From: Symbiodinium kawagutii
Taxonomy: Eukaryota; Sar; Dinophyceae; Suessiales; Symbiodiniaceae
DNA: 64,000 nucleotides
Assembly (NCBI GenBank): GCA_009767595.1
Contig: VSDK01010372.1
Span: forward strand, 285,453 to 349,452
Direction: 5' to 3'
Each line of letters starts with the position of its first letter. Within the stretch, counting starts at the first letter, position 1. Of the stretch, positions 33,799 through 43,669 are shown one piece after another. A model generated the notes under the pieces. That model worked only from the letters and a program-made list of their open reading frames with translations. It was not told the origin of the DNA and made no database searches. Both the position numbers and the translations under genes were made by a program.

Positions 33799-34125
33799 TC
33801 ACGGCGAATAGCCATGGGAATCTCTTTCCTCACGTGATCTTCCCACATCCCGTGTGCGTACTCCGAGTTGGTGCCAGTTGGCAGCTTCTCGCTGCATGTT
33901 GCAGGCGTACTAGCCAGAAGTCTTTCCCTTTGGGATCTTGCCGAAAGTCCCTCCGTTGTACACCCACGGAATCGTGGCTATGGCCATGAGGTCCCTCTTG
34001 CAAGGGCCTTTCCAGAAAGAGCTTCTCCATGCTTCGAAAACGTCTAGCATCGCAGTGGCCCACCAGGGAGGTCTGTTCATTTTCGCAGCTGCACCGGTCT
34101 TGCCAATCCAAGTCGCGCCGTCCAT
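33799..34125 (-). pseudogene. ORF ATG to TGA with one in-frame TAG
   Basis: From ATG at 34125 the frame reads MDGATWIGKTGAAAKMNRPP, then WWATAMLDVFEAWRSSFWKG and further, reaching TAG after IPKGKTSG; coding-like text (YACNMQREAANWHQLGVRTR) follows up to TGA at 33799. An intact protein of 71 residues or a nonsense-broken longer one. Trp-rich. Family not recognised. Confidence 0.45.
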
Positions 34126-34254
34126 GGCAAGTTAATTGGCCAATGAACGCAATGGTCAGTCTTGTTTTTGTGACTGATGCCCAAGAAGCTATGCTTAATC
34201 ACAGTGATCAATTGTTGATTAATGACGTTTGACGATGGTTAAAAGTCATGATGT

Positions 34255-34571
34255 TCAACGTGGGTGGTGAAACCCAGCAGCCGTGGCCCGCCAGGAAGTG
34301 CAACGTCGCCGATCATCAATCCGATTTGTGTGTAATCCCCCGTTGATGAACTGCAAGTTTTTCATTTCCAACATGTCTTTTGCCATGAATTCTATTTCAA
34401 CCAGGTCCCTGAATAATGTCGTTGAGGCGAACATAAAGGGCAGAACCCCGCGCGTGAAAAGGCACACTTGACCCCACATTTTTTTCATGACATATTCCAG
34501 TTCCTACCGTCTGGGCTCACAAAGCCCTAGCACAATTCGATGAAAGCCCCACCTCCTTCGTGATGGTCCTA
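34255..34571 (-). pseudogene. Protein-like frame with one in-frame TAG
   Basis: The frame reads WGFHRIVLGLCEPRR, TAG, ELEYVMKKMWGQVCLFTRGV, LPFMFASTTLFRDLVEIEFM and on to TGA at 34255. A start at the internal Met (34488) would skip the TAG and give 77 residues. It lies about 130 bases upstream (sense) of the frame at 33799-34125, so both may come from one source. Confidence 0.45.
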
Positions 34572-34938
34572 TGTTGGTATTGAACATGAAGATCTGATGG
34601 GTTTGGTGACCTCCCCTTATGATGAGAGGTTTCCCCTTTTGATGGGCCAATGATTGACCATTGTGCTATCCTCTTCCAGCTGGTATTGGCCACGATTGAC
34701 CATCATTAACCATTTGTCACTAGGGAGAACCCATGAAAACGGTAGGCACAATGAATTAACTAACCGTTTTTGCCATCAACAATCCCCATAAATCAAAAGT
34801 GAACAACAACAAGTGCTGACATAATTGACCATTGCTAACGATGATTGACCATCATCAGCCATTCGTTCACCACAATAAACATCAATAAACCGCATATGGT
34901 TCACCATTCGTTAATGGTCAATTGTGTTAACCATCATA
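34572..34938. other. Intron, ACCATCATCAGCC text
   Basis: Contains a repeat relative of 28.95 kb near 34600-34690, then CCATCATTAACC words. TTCACCATTCGTT at 34900 recurs at 35089 on the far side of family A copy A8. Confidence 0.6.
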
Positions 34939-35082
34939 TGGCTGTGGGTCAATATCAACCAACCAACAATGGCTTATAATAATCAACCAATAATAGAGAA
35001 AACAATGGTTGATGGTAGGGGAACCAGGGGGACTAAGGGTTTTGACCCACTGAGGGGTACAGGGTGAACTGACCCACTGCCA
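34939..35082 (-). mobile_element. MITE-like family A, reverse copy A8
   Basis: TGGCTGTGGGTCAATATC at left and TGACCCACTGCCA at right, with an inner GGTTTTGACCCACTG, so the right end is partly duplicated (144 bases). Confidence 0.65.
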
Positions 35083-35143
35083 TATTCATTCACCATTCGT
35101 TGCTGGTGATAGTTCCTGCTTAGTGCCGATCTTTGACGCTGAC

Positions 35144-35190
35144 ATCGCCAGCGGTTCTGTTCTCGTCTCCTTTTGCAGTTTGGCGAAGTC
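35144..35190 (-). CDS. D-type coiled-coil exon, module copy 2
   Basis: CTCACAG acceptor, DFAKLQKETRTEPLA (15 codons), two bases, GTCAGC donor. D-x-x-K-L-Q-K is shared with 29.4 and 39.1 kb, and the acceptor CTCACAG is identical to the 39.1 kb copy. In the alternative phase the exon reads GLRQTAKGDENRTAGD; the shared core argues for the first. Confidence 0.6.
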
Positions 35191-35245
35191 CTGTGAGGAG
35201 CAGTGGAAGATGATGCGGTGGTTGCTCGTGACTGTGGTTGATTTG

Positions 35246-35343
35246 GGTGTTTCTTAGAATAGGGGTACCCCCAAAATGGTTGAATAATGAGTATTAATGG
35301 CTCATAGAGGATGATTAGGGGTCCCCCTATTTTGAGAAACCAC
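35246..35343 (+). mobile_element. MITE-like family B, copy B4 (near-perfect ends)
   Basis: GGTGTTTCTTAGAATAGGGG plus TACCCCC at left; GGGGGTCCCCCTATTTTGAG plus AAACCACC at right. Ends pair almost completely, so the 98-base element could form one hairpin. No coding content. Confidence 0.75.
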
Positions 35344-36772
35344 CATTTATGGTCAGGTGATATTCATATTTTTATGGTTGATTTATGGCTGATATATGAA
35401 ACATATGATATTCAAGGGTTGATTTATGGTCAGGGGATGGTTGCTTGATGGTGAATTGAGGGTTAACAAATGGTCACTTGATGATGAATATAGGATCATG
35501 GTTGTTGCTGTAATATTGCAAATTATTGGTGTAATATTGCTAATCATGGGTCTTGAGCCAATTGGTGATCATTCCCAGGTATGGTGGTATATGCAACAGT
35601 TGTTATGATGCCAATGTTGTTGCCCTACGGTTTCCCCCAGCTACCATTTCACCTATGATCTCGTGCTGGCCATCAGTTTGCAGCGCCGAGTGCATCCATG
35701 ACCTTAGATGTGACCGACATGGTGAGCCAGTTGGATCTTGGCAGAAAAGGTCTTTGCTCAAATCACAGGGGTACCCCCAAATTATCGAAAATTAATGATT
35801 TGATTATGGCAATAAAATGTGATAAATTTTGGGCCCATCTTCAGAAATTACCAAATGGTTATGGTCAATAGCCCACTGCTTCAATTTCCCCTATTCACAA
35901 CACCAACCGGAGTGGTCGAAACGGCGAAAAAAAATCGTTCCAACCTCAATTGTACAGCTTGGGAATGAGATTAACAGCAATTTTCCCAGCTTTGATGCTA
36001 AGAACCGGCTCAAACCGATCAACCATTCATCAATGCGCATCCTTTGCTGGTTTATCTTGATCATTGTCCGTTCAAACCCACACATTTGTTGGCTATTTTC
36101 TATTCCCAGTGTGTTTTTATACCCTACTGGTTTATACCCTACTGGTTTACGATGATCATTGTTTGCTAGAAACCCATACATTTGTAAGTAAATTACTACT
36201 CCCATTGTGTTTTTTCTTCGTTTTGTTAACTCCTTTCACAACTCAAATGCCGCAAGTGGCCCCCTGGCTGCTCAGGTCCCAATGGCTAATGGTGGTTCGA
36301 GGCTACTGCCATGGCTAAGACTTTTTCATGCTGGACGGTGCGCGTTGGTTGAGTTGATTGCCAACATTGATACAATAGGTGCCAACGTGTGCCCAAAAAA
36401 AACTATTGTAGTGCTAATCTGGAATATTTTTTAGGTGAAATTCAGATTAGCACCTAAAAAATTGTAGATACTAATCTGAATTTCCAAAAAAAAACTGATT
36501 CCCAATGATCAATGAACATTTTAAATCCATCTGGTCAGCTCGACCGCCTATACTCATCAGCGTTACTAATTCCCAATCATGATGACTTGCAACCATGAAA
36601 ACTACAGCTGGTTCTCTTCATCAAGAAACATCTCCCCCTCCACCATCCACCATTCCAATCCACTATTCGCCTTCAGTCCCATCCATGCCATGGAATCTGA
36701 CCTTTGATTTCCACCAATATTTCCACTATTGCACTATTCAACATTCAATCTCCATGATTTCCATTATTCAAC
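35344..36772. other. Intron: GGTTGATTTATGG arm, then CCATCCACC arm
   Basis: GT-rich to about 35600, mixed middle with two ACCCTACTGGTTTAT units near 36120-36150 and a TTCAGATTAGCACC pair near 36430, then CCATCCACCATTCC words from 36640. Confidence 0.6.
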
Positions 36773-36852
36773 TGGCTGTGGGTCAAATCCCTGTACCCCT
36801 TGGTTCCCCTAGCATTTGCCATTGTTTTACCTGTTGTTGTTGGCCATTCAAC
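36773..36852 (+). mobile_element. MITE-like family A, truncated copy A9
   Basis: TGGCTGTGGGTCAAATCCC with GTACCCCTTGGTTCCCC and CCATTGTTTTACC; right terminus missing. Confidence 0.55.
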
Positions 36853-36940
36853 CCGTGATTTCCACTATTCAACTCCTGATTCACCAGTGATTCATCCACG
36901 CCATCCATGCCCCCCATGAGTTGCACAATCCGATGATCAC

Positions 36941-37010
36941 CCTGCCCCGCCTCGGATCCACCAGCACTCGCGGCGAGCCGGGCGACTTCGGCACGTGCTT
37001 GCTCCAGCTC
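36941..37010 (-). CDS. E-type coiled-coil exon, module copy 1
   Basis: CACCAG acceptor, ELEQARAEVARLAA, SAGGSEAGQ, one base, GTGATC donor (23 codons plus one). Conservative changes (D to E, Q to R) compared with the copies at 33.3 and 27.0 kb. Flanks switch from CCACTATTCAACTCC (left) to GATGATGGGTTTCGG (right). Confidence 0.75.
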
Positions 37011-37378
37011 CTGGTGAAGCGGTGAGGGCTGCGACTGATGATGGGTTTCGGTGATGGCTGGATGTTGATGCCAAGGGATCAGTGGTTGCCAAGCAGGGGA
37101 TGGTGGATCTTGATGAATGATGATGGGTGGTCAGTGGTGATTGGTTGGGTGATTGGTTGATGATGGATTCACCGAGGTAATGATTGGTTGATGGACGTGG
37201 ATGAGCAATGATTGGATAATCACATGGTTGATGATGGCGGGTCGTTACATGGTTGATGCTATTGGATGGTTAATCAAGTTGCTATGGTTACTCACATGGT
37301 TGGTCATCGGAGATGGAGGGGATAGAGACGAGAACGTGAATGAAAATGAAGAAGCGAGGGGTATGAAGAACCAAGGTT
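37011..37378. other. Intron arm, GGTTGGTTGATGATGG text
   Basis: Keto-rich words through 37300. Confidence 0.65.
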
Positions 37379-37872
37379 TTAGACTTGTCTCCTGACAGCA
37401 AGGCTACATCCCTTTGTGTCATATCTCTTCCCAGAGAGGCCAGATTCACCCAAGGGCTCTGATAATGCTTTCAAGGCCCACTGTTCACCGTCCACGTTGG
37501 CTGTTTGAAAGGCAATGACGCCATGGGTTCCACCGGAACGCTCTCCGAAAGGTGGTGACAAGAGTGAGGTACGGCCTTCGAACAGCAGCCCATTGTCGTA
37601 TTCAGGTCCAGCGGGGCGGAATTGCACAGCAGTGACAGAGATGTTCCCTGTCCACTACCGAGGCGCAATGGCTGAGGGGCGGAAGACACCATGCGGGTTC
37701 TCTCACGGGTTGGTCGCAGTGACGCCGGAGGCCCACCAATCATCATGAAACCCAGCTGGCACTGGTCACTGATGCAGTGCCAGTAGGCTGGTCCAGAAGC
37801 TGATACGTAAGGATTGCTCGCTGATGATAGGCGATGCTTATGGGAGAAGCGGCAATCCGAATCATCACCCAT
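37379..37872 (-). pseudogene. Protein-like region with competing frames and stops
   Basis: One frame is open from 37872 to 37471 without a stop. A second looks more protein-like (WTGNISVTAVQFRPAGPEYD, THGVIAFQTANVDGEQWALK) but contains TGA twice and TAG once upstream, then ends at TAA at 37379. The second could be a decayed gene whose CGA and CAG codons became stops. Family unknown. Confidence 0.4.
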
Positions 37873-38718
37873 GGTTAATGCGGAATCATTGATGCTTATA
37901 TTACAGTATGTTTAGTAAAGAAATGATAAGCCAGTAATAACCAACCATCAATAACCACATGTTCATTTGATGATAACTGGTTAATGGTCATCACCTACAT
38001 CAGCTATATGTTAATTCATGATCAATCATTCACCACAAGTGGCTCACGGTTCATCGATGTACCATCAGTGGTGACTGATGAATGGCGACCAAGGATGGGT
38101 TGATGATATCCCAATTCCGAGCCCACCACTTTGGTTTAGAGGGAAATTATGGCTAAATGATTAGGGTGATTTATCAAATTCAAAAACCATGCAATTTGGA
38201 TTCCGTGATTTAGGTCAACCTTGAGTAAACAAATGGCTTTCATTGATGATTCATCCAAGGTGGCTGATGATGATATAAATGAAAACAATGATCGATCAAG
38301 AGATGGTGTTGAATGATAGGCCCAGAACAATTCTGTGATTTCGATGGAAACAATTGGTTTCCCAGGTGATATTGACCACTGTGAACTATTATGGAACATA
38401 ATCAATCATCATCCAACATCAGTGACCGCCATTAATCACGATTAACTACAACCAACCATCATGAACTATCGTATCAACTATAGTCAACCATCAGCCATCA
38501 TTGACCACCATTAAGGTGTAGTTACTGATGGCTCAAAGATAGTTACTGATGATAACTAACAAGTTACTGACGACCATCACTTGCAAACCAAAGATCAGCT
38601 ACTGATGGCCATCAAAGGTCATGAAGATCAGCAACCAAATTCATAAGCATCATTATCCGCTATTCATTTAACCATCCTTAAGCGCTAAATCATGTAAGAT
38701 CAGCAACTGAGCCGATCA
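37873..38718. other. Intron, AACCATCA / ATCAGTGACC text
   Basis: Mixed to 38400, then amino-rich words (ATCATCCAACATC, ACCATCATGAAC). Ends with AACTGAGCCGATCA, the left copy of the direct repeat around A10. Confidence 0.6.
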
Positions 38719-39005
38719 ACTGGCTGTGGGTCAAAACGCTGTACCCCTGGTTCCCCCATCATCACCTAATGTGATCCCGGTGATCCCCCTAGTTCCCCCA
38801 TCATTTACCCCATCATTATGGTTGGTAAATCCTCCATTAGTTGATCACCATTAACCATTGTTTCCCTATAGTTTGTTGGTGAATTTATCCTCCCTTATGG
38901 GTTGGTTAATATTGACTCATGTTTGTTAGTTTCACTTATGTTCCTTAATAGTTTGTTTGTTAACCATTGTCCCTCCTTATTGTTAGTTAATATTGACTCA
39001 TGGCC
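38719..39005 (+). mobile_element. MITE-like family A, long copy A10 with direct repeats
   Basis: Begins TGGCTGTGGGTCAAAACGC, ends TATTGACTCATGGCC, 287 bases because the right half is repeated (two GTTAATATTGACTCATG ends). The 14-base AACTGAGCCGATCA occurs at 38705-38718 and again at 39006-39019, consistent with a target-site duplication made on insertion. Confidence 0.7.
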
Positions 39006-39091
39006 AACTGAGCCGATCACAACACGTGGCAACGATCGGGCAACGATCTACGTGGCCCGATGACTCTCCCGCCGCGCACATCGCTGCTCAC

Positions 39092-39115
39092 CTTCTGCAG
39101 TTTCTTTTCGACGTC
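39092..39115 (-). CDS. D-type coiled-coil exon, module copy 1 (8 codons)
   Basis: CTCACAG acceptor, DVEKKLQK, GTGAGC donor: 24 bases, phase 0 at both ends. The identical acceptor word and similar core to 35.2 kb, and the GTGAGC donor shared with 29.4 kb, support so short an exon. It has one more residue (E-K-K for A-K) than the other copies. Confidence 0.6.
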
Positions 39116-39175
39116 CTGTGAGGCGGCTTGCGAAGCAGTGGTTTCGAACCATGCCTGGGGGTACACCCATGGCTG

Positions 39176-39363
39176 GGTGTTTCTCAAATAGGTTGGATCA
39201 CTATAAATGGCTTGGTTTATTGAGATAAATGGGTTGGTTTATTGCTATAAATGGTTGGCTTATTACTATAAATGGGTTGGTTTATCAAATAAAAATGGTT
39301 GGTTTGTTACTATGAATGGTGTACATTGGATGATTTGGGGGTACCTCTATTTTGAGAAACCAA
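39176..39363 (+). mobile_element. MITE-like family B, expanded copy B5
   Basis: GGTGTTTCTCAAATAGG at left, CCTCTATTTTGAGAAACCAAC at right. The interior is expanded by five TATAAATGGTTGG-like units. Confidence 0.65.
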
Positions 39364-39540
39364 CATATGACCAATCATGGCTGTTTAGTGGTTAAATAAT
39401 GGTTGACCGATGATGAAGTAATGTTCAGTTGATGCTTTGTAAATACAAATGTGCGACGCTCAAAACTCATTGTTAGTTTCATGGTCATGGCATCGCTTCC
39501 GAGGGTCCCCATCACTAGACACAGGAAAATTTGAAGAATT

Positions 39541-39672
39541 GACAAAATATGACAAAATCAATTTCGGCTGCCATCAGCTTGGACCGGGCTGTGTAACTTT
39601 TTTGAAAAATGGTCAAAATATGTCAAAATCAATTTCGGCTGCCATCAGCTTGGACCGGGCTGTGTAACTTTA
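39541..39672 (+). repeat. Two tandem 62-66 base units
   Basis: AAAATCAATTTCGGCTGCCA and CAGCTTGGACCGGGCTGTG occur twice, at about 39554 and 39624. Confidence 0.9.
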
Positions 39673-39674
39673 CT

Positions 39675-40096
39675 TATAAACCTATTGCGGACGCCACCTC
39701 GCGCCCCGCGATACATGCATGTACTCGTATGTGAACTTACATTTCTTAGTCGAGCAAAAGAAACAGAAAGTTAAGCTTTCTGTAGCGTCCCCGAATGGCA
39801 TTTGACAATGGTAAACAAAAAGCTACAGCAATTATATCAACCAACCCTCTTGCTCTGCAGTGGGCGTGTGGCTGGGTTCGGTCTATATAAACCTATTGCG
39901 GACGCCACCTCGCGCCCCGCGATGCATGCATGTACTCGTATGTGAACTCACATTTCTTAGTCGAGCAAAAGAAACAGAAAGCTGAGGTTCCTGTAGCGTC
40001 CCCGAATGGCATTTGACAATGGTAAACAGAAAGCTACAGCAATTGTATCAACCAACCCTCTTGCTCTGCAGTGGGCGTGTGGCTGGGTTCGGTTTG
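39675..40096 (+). repeat. 211-base tandem duplication
   Basis: TATAAACCTATTGCGGACGC begins at 39675 and again at 39886; the units agree over their length with few changes. GAACTTACATTTCTTAGTCG and GCGTCCCCGAATGGC are landmarks. Because 211 is not a multiple of three, open frames shift between units. Confidence 0.9.
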
Positions 40097-40451
40097 ATAC
40101 CGTGGCGGCAACACGTAACTTTCTCTCGCAAGTTGCGAGCAAAGAAAACTTCGAAGCAGAATCAAACCGACTTCTTGCAGGACACTGGGCTAGCTTCGAG
40201 ACTGGTCGGCCCTCTTGCACGCGGCATGGGTCCAAATCAATGAGCTGCTGCAGGCTCTGCATTTTCTTTCAGAATGCTACAAGAAAGCCGTGAACAAATT
40301 GCTGGGTCGTGGGGGAATGGGCGTTCTGAGCACATTTGGGCATCGCTCTGGGTATCGATTGGCATCGCTAGGGGCATCGCTCCGCGGGTCAAATTCTCTA
40401 ATTCCTGGTACTTTTTTTCCGGTAGATTCTAATGACTCTGCTGTTGCCAAG
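40097..40451. other. Coding-like block, frame not resolved
   Basis: Both strands are unusually open. The reverse strand offers a stretch (AESLESTGKKVPGIREF, SDAPSDANRYPERC) that would continue the frame at 40452-40679 after a frameshift; the forward strand offers FLSQVASKENFEAESNRLLA. I could not decide. Confidence 0.35.
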
Positions 40452-40679
40452 TCAAGCTCGGGGTGTATGGTCGACAACTGCCTTGATTTGGTTGGACTTG
40501 CCGGCGTGGTCAAATAAATATTCTGCACAAACAATGTGCGGGGATCTGACAGCAAGTGATCTTTAAGCCACTTTCTCTTCGGACTTGAATGACTTGAAGG
40601 CTTGATCTAGTCTCTTAGTCTTCTGGGGCTTTCTACGCAAGTCCGCTGCGAATGCCCAGCTTGCGAGCGGGGTTGCGGT
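40452..40679 (-). pseudogene. Protein-like frame with one TAA, ends TGA
   Basis: Reads ASWAFAADLRRKPQKTKRLD, QAFKSFKSEEKVA, TAA, RSLAVRSPHIVCAEYLFDHA, GKSNQIKAVVDHTPRA, TGA. Strong Lys/Arg/Ala content and coding-like text on both sides of the TAA. It lies in a block bounded by direct repeats (see findings). Unknown family, possibly of retroelement origin. Confidence 0.4.
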
Positions 40680-41264
40680 AACTTCTAGACAAAATGATTG
40701 CCATGCCTTTTACATACAATTCTATACATGAGCGTATATGTAAAATACATGATATGCCAATAACTTTACACTATAGAAAGGGGTATCGCTACCGAGGGTC
40801 CCCATCGCTACACACAGTAAATCTTACTTTTTACATATCCACGGCGACTGCAATCAACAACTCCATTACGCGTGTTTTGACCCTTGCACAAATCAAAACA
40901 TGGCTATTCAATGGTTGCGTGATGGTCAAGTGATGGGTACTAGCCATGCTTGACATGGCTACATAACCACTTGTCCAGTATGGAAAGTTAGTTGACGGTC
41001 AAGTGATGATCCATTGATGAATAAAATAGTTGACGCAAGTGATGATTAATTGATGAGTAAACATAGTTGATACTCACTAATATTGGTTGGTAATCAATGG
41101 ATCCAGGGATGGTCAAATGATGATCGACTTGTGGTGAAGCGACGCTGTAGTAATTGTGGATTGATGGCTAATTGATGCTTAGTCGACAGGCAACTGATGA
41201 AACTAGCAATTCCCATTCAAATCATGATGGTTGATACATAGGCGTACCCATTAATGGCGGTGCC
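40680..41264. other. Spacer, direct repeat then GGTCAAGTGATG arm
   Basis: ATCGCTACCGAGGGTCCCCA at about 40786 repeats a word at about 39494. From 40910 the text is GT-rich (GTCAAGTGATGATCC). Confidence 0.55.
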
Positions 41265-41938
41265 CTATCGCACACAAAAACCGAGCGGAAGCTTCACTTT
41301 CAATGTTGCTTCAAAGGGAAGCACAAGTTCGTTGAGGAAGAAGATCCTGTCCTCCCCCTGCATAGGTTCCAAATAAGCGACCACGATAGAGCTATACTCA
41401 GCGTCGTCGATCTCACCTTGTTCAAACTTGTCTACCCAAGCTTTCACGCGTTCCTTCAAAGGGCCTGGCGGATGAGAAAAAACATCATCGCAATCCACGA
41501 CCTTTCCGAAGTCCAAGTCATAGCCAAGCTCTTCAGTCAATTGCGCTGACGTGTAATGGCACTTCGGCAATGAGCCGGCAGGATGGCGTCTAATCATGTC
41601 TTNNNNNNNNNNNGTAGGGAAACTAGCTCCTTCAATGACTGACGGAGCAGCGCTGCAAGCGTTGATTTCCCCGTTCCTGGCGCGAGACAGATAATTCGCT
41701 CACCCTGAAGCAATGAACGGGACTGCACCGACAGATCCCCGCCAACGGAAACAGACTGATCGCGCGTACTGACCGCTTTCCCTTTGGAAGTGATCCTGAT
41801 GACACGTAGTTCCTCCTCGATTCTTTGGAAACTCTTGACTGTCCTCTCAAATGCGAAATGATCATCATCAATACGACAACAAGCCAGCTTTGGACTAGGA
41901 TTGCCGATCTTCATCCTCATCCTTGGCTCAAAAACCAT
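41265..41938 (-). pseudogene. P-loop NTPase-like frame with assembly gap
   Basis: Upper part contains a Walker A motif (CLAPGTGKSTLAALLRQSLK, matching GxxGxGK[ST]). Below the gap it reads LTEELGYDLDFGKVVDCDDV, where the Asp pair could serve as a Walker B-like or kinase Asp, then WVDKFEQGEIDDAEYSSIVV and TAG. Frame continuity across the 11 N cannot be judged. No splice sites or ATG were settled, and no homologous family is certain: it could be a nucleotide-kinase-like or viral-type NTPase. Intact gene, exon or remnant all remain possible. Confidence 0.45.
41603..41613. other. Assembly gap, 11 N
   Basis: Eleven undetermined bases about 80 bases downstream (sense) of the Walker A codons. True size unknown. 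Confidence 0.99.
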
Positions 41939-42045
41939 TTTCCAACCGGTGGATACTTCTCTGTTACTGGGATCTACAAAAATGAAGGCAGAACAACAAC
42001 TTACAATAAAGCTGCTATAGCTAGTAGCCTCATGATCAACACTTA

Positions 42046-42161
42046 TGGCTGTGGGTCAAAACATTGTACCCGTGGTTCCCCATCATTAATCACTGTTTTC
42101 CCTATGAAATTGTTGGTGATTGTCCCAAATTATTGGTTGGTTAAGTGCTTGACCCATAGCC
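42046..42161 (+). mobile_element. MITE-like family A, copy A11
   Basis: TGGCTGTGGGTCAAAACATT to GCTTGACCCATAGCC, 116 bases, with the core TTTTCCCTATGAAATTGTTG intact. Second-best preserved copy after A7. Confidence 0.75.
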
Positions 42162-42867
42162 TCATAGTGTCAGCTATGACTTGGTCACATCCTTAGCAAT
42201 TCATGGCAGGGGCACCCTGGCTGCGCCAAGGTCAAGCGCCCGACCCCCGGTGAGCTGAAGAAAAACTGGCAGCTAAGTTGGCTAACTTCAGCTAGCCGAG
42301 TGCAGCGCATGACCTAAGGTGATTAACCCACAAATTTTCGGGCTAAACAATCTTCGAGCGAAATCAGCTAAATCAGTGATCCCCTGAAATCCGGACTAGT
42401 GGGGATGGCAGATTTAGCTCCACCGGCTCGGTGACCAGCATGAAACTATGGCAGGGATGTTTGAACATGACGGATTTGTTCAAAGCAACCATCTTTGCTG
42501 CTTCAAGTGCCCGACAAATGGATGAGGTACAAACTATAGCCGTCAAAACGCTGGATAGTTGAAAGGATTTACACTCGCTGGACCAATATCAACATTGAAG
42601 TCCGAGCTTTACATTTTGTTTAGGTCAACATGGTCCATATCAGCTAAATAATTACCAACAGCACGCTTGCAAATCACCAATTCAGGTCTAAATCAAGATT
42701 TTGTTCTTCTTGCCACATTCAGATCGGCTGACAACACAACTATATTTGGTGACACCCTACGGTAAGCCTTTAAGAAACTGTAAACAGACCAAGATGGAAC
42801 TGTGATATTGTGGTCATCGACCCCGAACCGAACCCGCCATAATTGTTGTCCCTGCCACAATGAACAC
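42162..42867. other. Intron, mixed, CAGCTAA words
   Basis: A GC-richer patch at 42205-42300 could read LTGGRALDLGAARVPLP on the minus strand after CTTCAG, too weak to call. The remainder is unpatterned. Confidence 0.45.
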
Positions 42868-42905
42868 TGCCTCGGTTTTTCACGGTCCTCTTGCAGTCGC
42901 TTCTC
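42868..42905 (-). CDS. Coiled-coil micro-exon (EKRLQEDREKPR)
   Basis: TGCTAG acceptor, EKRLQEDREKPR, two bases, GTGTTC donor (12 codons plus two). Resembles the D-type cores in its K-x-L-Q pattern. Small, but with a clear CAG-like acceptor followed by GAG as in the series. Confidence 0.5.
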
Positions 42906-42943
42906 CTAGCAAACACACACACACAACAAAAGGACTATCAATA

Positions 42944-43046
42944 TGGTGATTTCCTAAAATAGGGAACCCCCAAAAATGGTAGGTTTATCACAAGAAATGA
43001 CTAATATGAGATGATCTTTGGGGTACCCCCATTTTGAGAAACACCA
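42944..43046 (+). mobile_element. MITE-like family B, copy B6 with 8-base direct repeats
   Basis: TGGTGATTTCCTAAAATAGG at left, CCCATTTTGAGAAACACCA at right, 103 bases. TATCAATA flanks it at 42936-42943 and 43047-43054, an apparent target-site duplication. Confidence 0.75.
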
Positions 43047-43403
43047 TATCAATACTGGACTGTCGACGATTGACACAGATTATCGACCAACAACCATTAT
43101 CAAAGACAAATATGTATGCTGAATTAATGTTACCAACTATTAATGATAACTAGCAATTGACCTCATCAATAATTCTTAGCCGCGTAACCCCTATTATTGA
43201 CCATAATACAAGCGTTGTTGACCCCAATTCAGCATGTTTGAATCGGCACCACTCTTGACCATCCCTCATCCATTCTGGCCTTAGCCAGCTGTAGCAAAAT
43301 CAGCAGATGCCCGTTGTCAATGATCGTCCATCACAAACCGACCATTGCCAGCCAACTCTCAGCCGTTGTGGATCATCAATGAGCTTGGCGGCTGAAGTAG
43401 ATC
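43047..43403. other. Intron, ACCATTATC / GACCATCC text
   Basis: Amino-rich, unpatterned, no exon. Confidence 0.5.
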
Positions 43404-43590
43404 CCTGGCGAAAAGTACAACTTTTAGGGCCCTCAACCACTTATGAGTTGGTTTATAACTAATCTAACTAGGGTTAACTACCAATTATAATTAAGGGTTA
43501 CAACCCAAATGGGAAATCAATCGTATCCCAAAAACCCTAGAAGCAAAAGGTGGTAGTAGCTGTAAGCCACTCAGACATATTGCAGTATCA
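43404..43590 (+). repeat. Dispersed repeat family D, copy D1
   Basis: GGCGAAAAGTACAACTTTTAG near the start, AATCAATCGTATCCCAAAAA in the middle and GGTGGTAGTAGCTGTAAGCC at the end, matching copies at 49.3, 53.5 and 53.7 kb; this copy has an insertion. A family B half (GGGGTCCCCTACTTTGAGAA) follows at about 43628. Confidence 0.55.
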
Positions 43591-43669
43591 ATTCATCCGG
43601 GTTTATTGAAGTTAAGAACCCCAAAATAGGGGTCCCCTACTTTGAGAAACACCCATGTAACCATTGATA

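Noticed and set aside
40006..40293. Forward 95-codon frame
   Set aside because: Overlaps a tandem duplication, has no splice or start context and opposes all other coding; left unresolved rather than called.
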